From: Nakamurella endophytica
GTDB taxonomy: Bacteria > Actinomycetota > Actinomycetes > Mycobacteriales > Nakamurellaceae
NCBI RefSeq assembly: GCF_014646215.1
Contig: NZ_BMNA01000002.1
Coordinates: 186,001 to 250,000 of the forward strand
DNA length: 64,000 nucleotides
Direction of reading: 5' to 3'
Shown: one piece after another, positions 59,559-64,000 of the stretch
Layout: each line of letters starts with the position of its first letter
How positions within the stretch are numbered: position 1 is the stretch's first letter
Notes under the pieces: model-generated
Databases searched by the model: none
What the model saw: only the letters and a program-made list of their open reading frames with translations
What the model was told of the DNA's origin: nothing
Position numbers and translations under genes: made by a program

Positions 59559-60757
59559 GGCCGCTGCTGACGGTGGTGGCCCGCGCAGCGCCGCTCGTCG
59601 TCCAGATGCGTTGCGGCGTCGCGGTTCTCCGTGGTGATCGACAGCAGGGTGGCGGGCGCCCATCCCCCGCTGCCCGTCGAGTAGCCGGTGACGTCCGTGC
59701 GGTAGGCGCCCCTGGCGAGCGTGGCGTGCTGGCCGCGGAACCGCACCAGGGCCCGGGTCGCCAGGCTGAACAACCGGGCCGCCTCGGCGAGTTCGGCCGT
59801 CTCGCCCTCCCGGTGCAGCCGCTCGGCCACCACCTCGTCGAGCGGCGGGTGGTCGGCGAGCTCGCCGCGGCGGTCGCGCCACAGCGTGCGGCCGTACTCG
59901 ACGGCCTCCCGGTGCAGCGCCGTGTGGTCGGCGCCGGTCCCCCACAGCAGCTCGTCCACCAGGTACAGCGGGACGAAGGCCGCCGCCGGCCCGCAGTACG
60001 CGACGCCGTCGACCGTGATCGGGTCGAAGTAGGGCCGCAGCTGCTGTGCGAACCACACCGGCGAGACGCCGGTGCGGACCGTCTCGAACATGGCGCCGTA
60101 GGACTGCAGCGCCTGGACCGCTGCGCCGAGCGCGAGCAACGCCACGGGAGTGGTCAGCCCGGCATGCCAGGCGCGGTCGAGCCCGATGCTGGCCGCGGGC
60201 AGCGTCCGGCAGCTCTGCCGCACGCTGTCGATGAGCAAGGACTCCTGTGCCGTCGCGGTGGTGTAGTGCCGCTCCCGGGGACCGGTCGGATTCCACCAGC
60301 CGTAGTGCACGACGGTGTCCCGCGGGATGGTGCCCGACGCCGCCGCCCACCGGGTGAGCAGCGCCGCGAGTCCGGGCACCGCCGCCACCGGGTCCACCCC
60401 GTGCCGGCGCAACGAGGCCATCACCATGCCGGTGTCCCGCAGAGCGGCCGCCGCGGGCTCCGGGCCGGTGACGGATCCTCCGCGCTCCACCGCCGCCGCG
60501 AGAACCGCCGTCAACGAACCGGTGTCGCCGGCGTCGTTGAGCAGCGGAAGGCGGCGCAGGACCGCGTCCAGCCCCAGCGGGTCGGCGTCGCGGACGGCGG
60601 CGTGGTCGAGGACGAGCGGGTCGGCGGGCGCGCCAGAGCCGGTGCAGCCACGGAGCAGCAGCGTGTCCAGCAGTCCGTCCGCGGATGCGTCGCCGTGCGC
60701 GGCGGCGGTGACCGCGGCGAGCGTCTCGTCGGTCAGCGCGGCGGTGTCGGTGGTCAT
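59555..60757 (-). CDS. PrnB-like haem protein (indoleamine dioxygenase superfamily)
   Basis: 400 residues from ATG 60757. From memory of PrnB (monodechloroaminopyrrolnitrin synthase) several blocks correspond in order: LRDTGMVMASLRRHG, PRDTVVHYGWWNPTGPRERHYT, VWFAQQLRPYFDPITVDG, LYLVDELLWGTGADHT, ALVRFRGQHATLARGAY with a candidate proximal haem His near 344, and GSGGWAP at ~362-368. PrnB rearranges chlorotryptophan in pyrrolnitrin synthesis. Pyrrolnitrin partners PrnA, PrnC and PrnD are absent from the window. It is followed at four-base overlap by a SnoaL-like gene. Probably a tryptophan- or amino-acid-derivative haem enzyme; substrate unknown. Confidence 0.75.
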   Translation of the reverse strand: MTTDTAALTDETLAAVTAAAHGDASADGLLDTLLLRGCTGSGAPADPLVLDHAAVRDADPLGLDAVLRRLPLLNDAGDTGSLTAVLAAAVERGGSVTGPEPAAAALRDTGMVMASLRRHGVDPVAAVPGLAALLTRWAAASGTIPRDTVVHYGWWNPTGPRERHYTTATAQESLLIDSVRQSCRTLPAASIGLDRAWHAGLTTPVALLALGAAVQALQSYGAMFETVRTGVSPVWFAQQLRPYFDPITVDGVAYCGPAAAFVPLYLVDELLWGTGADHTALHREAVEYGRTLWRDRRGELADHPPLDEVVAERLHREGETAELAEAARLFSLATRALVRFRGQHATLARGAYRTDVTGYSTGSGGWAPATLLSITTENRDAATHLDDERRCAGHHRQQRP

Positions 60758-61502
60758 CCCGGGTTCCTCTCACATGGCTGAGGCAGGGCTGGGGCGGGTC
60801 GAACGTCAGCGTCGTCACCGCGGCCGTCGGAGTCGCCCACCGGCGGGAGGACGGACGGGAGGATCCCGATGTCCACCGATCGGCGGAGCCGACGGTAGCG
60901 GTCACGCTCGCGCCCTCGCCGGCGGTTGCCGTCGAACCCCCCGACAGTGACACGAGCGGGACGGCGGCGGCTCGAGGCGTCGGCGAGCGGCGCCGTCGAC
61001 CGCTGGCGGTCCGGAGTCCGTCCCGCGAGTACCAGGGACCGACCCACTGCGGCGCCGGACAGGTCCCCTCGTCCGGACGGTGCCCGCCGGACGACCACGA
61101 CACCGTCGCGTCGTACGCCCGGAGTTCGGCGATCTCTACCGACGGACGCCGGTCTGTCCCGCAACCGGAGGGCGCTCTGTCGGCCAAGGACAGAAGCAGG
61201 GATGTCCAGATCGACGGCGGCCTGCTTCGCGGCCCTGGGCAGATCCTTGGTGGTAAGTGGTTGATCGACCACCGTCTCGTCGTGGCGAGGGGCGACGGAG
61301 ACCTGCGACGTACTGCTGCCCGGACCGGGGAGCGCGGTTGCAACGACGACCGGCGGTGCAGGGCGACGTCGACGCTCGCCCTGCGGTCGGTGTCCTCGGT
61401 GGCGCAGCCCTCGGTCGGGCGGTCGCGGCCAGGCTGGTCGACCCGCGTCGGTGCCCGACCGTCGGTTCCCGGTCGCCGTGCGGGAGGGACGCCGGCCCGC
61501 AG
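60758..61502. other. Region without a recognisable gene
   Basis: About 745 bp upstream of the PrnB-like operon. Open frames exist on both strands but none has a domain, a good ribosome-binding site or sustained G/C-ending codons. It should hold the promoter of the operon and perhaps decayed coding sequence; I saw no clear repeat or operator. Confidence 0.5.
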
Positions 61503-61835
61503 TCAGCGACGTCCGCGATGCCGGCCGGGTACGGCTGCCCGTGGGGCCGGTGCGGGCAGATGGGCGACGATGCTGCCGACCCCAGCGAGCGTGCAGCAGA
61601 CCATTGCGAGACCGAACCCCGCGGACTGGTCCATGATGTAGCCGAGAACGCCGGCGATGACGGCACCGAGCACCAGCGCCGCAGACGACAGCAGCAACCA
61701 CCGCCGAGTGGCCGGCCGACCAGGTGACGCCCCCCTCGGTCCGGCCGCAAGACGCAGAGCCAGCTCGGGATCTTCTCTGGCCAGCTGCTGACCCAGCTCG
61801 GACAGCTGTCGACGTTCCTGCTCGCTCAACGCCAT
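61503..61835 (-). CDS. DUF3040 small membrane protein
   Basis: 110 residues from ATG 61835 (a GTG at 61847 is upstream in frame). It opens MALSEQERRQLSELGQQLAR, the signature of the actinobacterial DUF3040 family, followed by EDPELALRLA, a basic linker and two membrane segments (LLLSSAALVLGAVIAGVLGY and FGLAMVCCTLAGVGSIVAHL). Function unknown; often a genome-wide multi-copy family in actinomycetes. It does not form an obvious operon with its neighbours. Confidence 0.85.
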   Translation of the reverse strand: MALSEQERRQLSELGQQLAREDPELALRLAAGPRGASPGRPATRRWLLLSSAALVLGAVIAGVLGYIMDQSAGFGLAMVCCTLAGVGSIVAHLPAPAPRAAVPGRHRGRR

Positions 61836-61884
61836 CGGCATATCCACCGTCGCCGAGCCGGCTCTCGCCGCTGGTCCTCGCCGC

Positions 61885-62448
61885 TCACCATGGCTGATGC
61901 CGAACCGCTACGAGCGCGCCACCGGTCCCTCGTCGCACCTGCCACCATCGCGTTTCGGTGGGGGACCCGGTGTCCTGCTCGAAGCGGACCTCGCAGCCGG
62001 AATGAACGCCGAACCCGGACATCTGCAACGTCGTTCCTTCCCTGTCGGACAGTGTGAGACTGTGTCCTCCCAGGCAGTCCGTCGGAGCGCCGGCAGTCCT
62101 CCCATCGACGGCCACGACGCCGTAGCGGAGTCCGTCCGCTCCGGAGTCCGGCCTGCCGGTCGCCTCCTCCGCCCACTCACCGGAACTATTCGAAGGCGTG
62201 CACGCCGGCCCTCCAGCACATCGATCCGTCGTCGCAGGGCAGGCGTACCGACCGACCGAGACCGGTGGCTCGACCGGCAGCGTCGGGCGGCTCTCACGGC
62301 GCGGGTCGCAGGCCGAGGGCCATGCGGACGGGCGAGGCGGACGGTTCCAGCGGTTCGACCACGACACACGGCCGCCCGAACTGGTCCACGCGCCACGGTG
62401 CCGTGCACCGCCACCCCGCTCGTCGGAGCTCAAGGTCGATGTCCGCAT
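61885..62448 (-). CDS. Hypothetical protein (start unresolved)
   Basis: The frame is open from 62448 to 61885. Only the last 85 residues look protein-like: DGLRYGVVAVDGRTAG, then DCLGGHSLTLSDREGTTLQM and CEVRFEQDTGSPTETRWWQV, a beta-rich pattern with several Trp and Cys. The first part overlaps the gene at 62294 and has no plausible ribosome-binding site; GTG 62115 would give 76 residues. Codon third positions are less G/C-biased than in most genes here. I do not recognise a family. It might be real and co-transcribed with the gene before it, or chance. Confidence 0.35.
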   Translation of the reverse strand: MRTSTLSSDERGGGARHRGAWTSSGGRVSWSNRWNRPPRPSAWPSACDPRRESRPTLPVEPPVSVGRYACPATTDRCAGGPACTPSNSSGEWAEEATGRPDSGADGLRYGVVAVDGRTAGAPTDCLGGHSLTLSDREGTTLQMSGFGVHSGCEVRFEQDTGSPTETRWWQVRRGTGGALVAVRHQPW

Positions 62449-62659
62449 CGACCCCGACCTCGGTGGCGAGCACCTGCCGTCCCTCGCCGTCGACCACGAA
62501 GATCGCCGTCGGACATGTCGTCCGGACGGCGCACGGCGACCCGTCGGCGGTGCGCCGGAGGTCGGGAAGGTTCCCGGCAGACCAGTCTGTCGGGAACCCG
62601 CCGACCATCTCCTGCACCGCCTGGAATCGCGATGGTGACCTGAATTCGGACTCCGTCAT
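62294..62659 (-). CDS. Hypothetical protein, 121 residues
   Basis: ATG 62659 has GGAG six bases upstream. The product opens MTESEFRSPSRFQAVQEMVG, includes FPTDWSAGNLPDLRRTADGS and AIFVVDGEGRQVLATEVGVD, and ends MALGLRPAP. It is a small alpha/beta pattern with four Cys (two close together in CAVRTTCPT) and no signal peptide. I do not know the family. Its place in a gene-poor stretch of lower codon bias and near a minisatellite suggests an accessory, recently acquired or fast-evolving segment. Confidence 0.6.
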   Translation of the reverse strand: MTESEFRSPSRFQAVQEMVGGFPTDWSAGNLPDLRRTADGSPCAVRTTCPTAIFVVDGEGRQVLATEVGVDADIDLELRRAGWRCTAPWRVDQFGRPCVVVEPLEPSASPVRMALGLRPAP

Positions 62660-62967
62660 GTCCTGCTCCGTTCCGCGACGCGGCGCCGCACCGTCCGGTC
62701 GCGGACTAGAGGTGACGGCCGCCCCACGTCGACGGTCCGACCCGATCGCGGTGTGGCCCGATCCGGTCCTTCCACCAGGCTCCCTGGCGAAGCCCAGCCG
62801 TCTTTGTGGTCGCGTCGTCCCACGTCGTCGACGGCGATCCGAGTGGCTGCACGGAGATGACGTCGAAGAGAAACAGCGACGTACTCCGCACCGCAACCGT
62901 GCGGACCGACGCCGACCTATGTGTCGATGCGCCGGTAGGGCTGTTCCTCGAACCCGTTCCCAAGCTA

Positions 62968-63129
62968 GCACTGTCGGCGGAGCGCGGCTTGCTGGCACTG
63001 TCGGCGGAGCGCGGCTTGCTGGCACTGTCGGCGGAGCGCGGCTTGCTGGCACTGTCGGCGGAGCGCGGCTTGCTGGCACTGTCGGCGGAGCGCGGCTTGC
63101 TGGCACTGTCGGCGGACCGCGGCCCGGCG
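62968..63129. repeat. 27-bp minisatellite, six copies
   Basis: Unit GCACTGTCGGCGGAGCGCGG plus CTTGCTG, repeated head to tail at 62968, 62995, 63022, 63049 and 63076 with perfect identity except the first base context, and a sixth degenerate copy from 63103 (GCACTGTCGGCGGACCGCGG). The unit is a multiple of three, so frames through it encode nine-residue repeats on either strand. No flanking gene is convincing. Confidence 0.92.
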
Positions 63130-63411
63130 CAGAAATGGTGACGGTGCAGTGCCGATCGTTCGGTGAGTGACCATTCTGCGGCCCACAGTGGCGTCGCCGG
63201 CACACCTGGAGTAGTCCGCACAGTCAGTGGTCCGATCGGTGGACAGGGACGGTCCCCCGCCCGGCGACCCGAAGGGGTCCGCGTCCTCCTCCCGACGGCG
63301 GACGGCTCTCGGCCGGATCCGCTCGGAAGCTGCTCTCACAGCGGCCGATCCGGTCGCCACACCGACAGCCGGGACCGGCGACGAGTCCCCGCGGAAGAAG
63401 GAGGACCGACC

Positions 63412-63864
63412 ATGACGTCGATGTCCGTGTGGGCCAGGACGGCGGTCGTCGCGGCGGCCGGCAGTACGGCATTGATCCTCGGCGCCGGAGTCTCGTCGGC
63501 TGCGACGCCGGGTGCGCAGGATGTGCGTCCGTCCGCCGCCACGGCGGTCGCCGCACCCGTCGCGGTCCCCGCTGCGGCATCGACGACACCGTCGGCCAGG
63601 GGGACCGCGGCGCAGAGCCCGACCATGCCGATCGCGCCGTTCCGCAACGCGCTGTTCGTCGCGACGTGCCCGAACGGTCTGGTGCCGGTGCACGACAGCA
63701 TCACCGCCGTCGGCGAGGACATCCACATCGACGAGGTCGACTACCCGGGTGACTCGATCAGCATCGTCGGATCCACGGCGTACGTGCACTTGACCGACAT
63801 CGGCATCCACACCCATCACGCGTCGTTCTTCACCGGGTGCACCGCCGCGCCGTCCACGGACTGA
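63412..63864 (+). CDS. Small secreted protein
   Basis: 150 residues from ATG 63412, with AAGGAGG eight bases upstream, a very strong site. The N-terminus TAVVAAAGSTALILGAGVSSAATP is a signal peptide with a likely cut after SSA. A Pro/Ala/Thr-rich stretch follows, then a compact domain with NALFVATCPNGLVPVHDSIT, EDIHIDEVDYPGDSISIVGS and HTHHASFFTGCTAAP, containing two Cys and five His. I do not recognise the family. Extracellular, perhaps disulphide-bonded and metal-binding given the His cluster. It ends about where the convergent hydrolase gene from the right edge should end. Confidence 0.75.
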   Translation: MTSMSVWARTAVVAAAGSTALILGAGVSSAATPGAQDVRPSAATAVAAPVAVPAAASTTPSARGTAAQSPTMPIAPFRNALFVATCPNGLVPVHDSITAVGEDIHIDEVDYPGDSISIVGSTAYVHLTDIGIHTHHASFFTGCTAAPSTD

Positions 63865-63865
63865 C

Positions 63866-64000
63866 CCCGGGGCCGGCTGCTCGCGGCTCAACGCCTGCCC
63901 CACCAGCGGGGTGGTCAGCGGGACGAGGTCGGTCGGCGTGACGGTGTTCGCGAGCACGACGACGCCCACCGTGGCAGATGGGACCAGGAACGCCTGTGAC
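63866..64000 (-). CDS. Serine hydrolase (beta-lactamase-like), C-terminal part, truncated by the window edge
   Basis: The frame reads in from the right edge: QAFLVPSATVGVVVLANTVT, then PTDLVPLTTPLVGQALSREQ. This is the closing part of class C beta-lactamase/esterase-type serine hydrolases (the GVVVLAN strand plus C-terminal helix). The SxxK and YxN motifs would be to the right of the window. There is no in-frame stop here: the frame stays open to 62965, through the antisense of the small secreted protein, so either the C-terminus extends into that region or a frameshift has removed the stop. The 3-prime boundary given is provisional. Confidence 0.55.

Noticed and set aside
59555-60757. A pyrrolnitrin gene cluster
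   Set aside because: Only a PrnB-like gene is present; no flavin-dependent halogenase or Rieske oxygenase occurs in the window.
60926-61264. Open frame of 112 residues on the + strand, and overlapping - strand frames
   Set aside because: Arg/Pro/Thr-rich without domain or ribosome-binding site; regarded as non-coding.
62968-63129. CRISPR array
   Set aside because: The units are directly adjacent, with no spacers, and no cas genes are nearby.
62806-63141. A 111-residue frame through the minisatellite with nine-residue repeats
   Set aside because: No good ribosome-binding site, a non-protein-like first half, and equally open frames on the other strand; kept as a repeat only.

Overview
The window looks like a chromosomal segment from a very high-GC actinomycete. 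Codons are strongly G/C-ending, GTG starts are common, and several lineage markers are present: the RNA polymerase-binding protein RbpA, adjacent Lnt and polyprenol-phosphate-mannose synthase genes, a MelC1/MelC2 tyrosinase pair, a CtpE-like P-type ATPase, a class F sortase, a DUF3040 protein and a DUF664 (DinB-like) protein. I cannot place it more finely than Actinomycetota; a Nakamurella or Geodermatophilus-like relative is only a guess. I saw no rRNA, tRNA, insertion sequence or CRISPR array.

Left third (1-19.8 kb): a cell-surface or exopolysaccharide locus. It holds a partial GT4, a TupA-like ATP-grasp enzyme, a GT2, an SDR nucleotide-sugar or lipid-linked-sugar enzyme, a Wzx-like flippase, two tandemly duplicated GT4 enzymes, a GT4 with an extra C-terminal GAF-like domain, a multi-pass GT-C and one more GT4-type enzyme. 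Three paralogous exported TIM-barrel glycosidase-like proteins (433, 533 and 456 residues) bracket the locus. A tyrosinase operon sits inside it with the gene order reversed (enzyme first, chaperone second). The flippase, both duplicated GT4s and the GT4-GAF gene are chained by stop/start overlaps, behind a structured leader with short well-spaced ORFs.

Middle (19.8-49.8 kb): a two-component system (cytoplasmic NarX-like kinase plus LuxR-type regulator), a frameshifted DUF1360 gene, a methyltransferase with an internal deletion, a CtpE-like cation ATPase, a YtcJ-like amidohydrolase, the Lnt-Ppm1 lipoprotein/mannolipid operon, RbpA, thymidine kinase, glycerophosphodiesterase, metallophosphoesterase, a PRPP synthetase, a DUF4142 surface protein next to a class F sortase, catalase, a renalase-like flavoprotein, and then small regulator-plus-enzyme cassettes. 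One is a TetR with a divergent small ferredoxin-like-fold protein; another is a MarR with a divergent alpha/beta hydrolase and a UlaG-like hydrolase. Both have clear palindromic operator candidates. A truncated flavin monooxygenase remnant lies near 45.3 kb.

Right third (49.8-64 kb): an isomalto-oligosaccharide/dextran-type utilisation locus (ROK regulator, lipoprotein binding protein, two permeases of which the first is frameshifted, GH66-type and GH13-type enzymes both without signal peptides; no ATPase gene is present). After an esterase comes a two-gene operon encoding a PrnB-like member of the indoleamine dioxygenase superfamily and a SnoaL-like partner, without any other pyrrolnitrin genes. 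This pair is my best candidate for an undescribed biochemical system. The last 3 kb is gene-poor, with small unknown proteins, a 27-bp minisatellite, a small secreted protein and the end of a serine hydrolase running off the edge.
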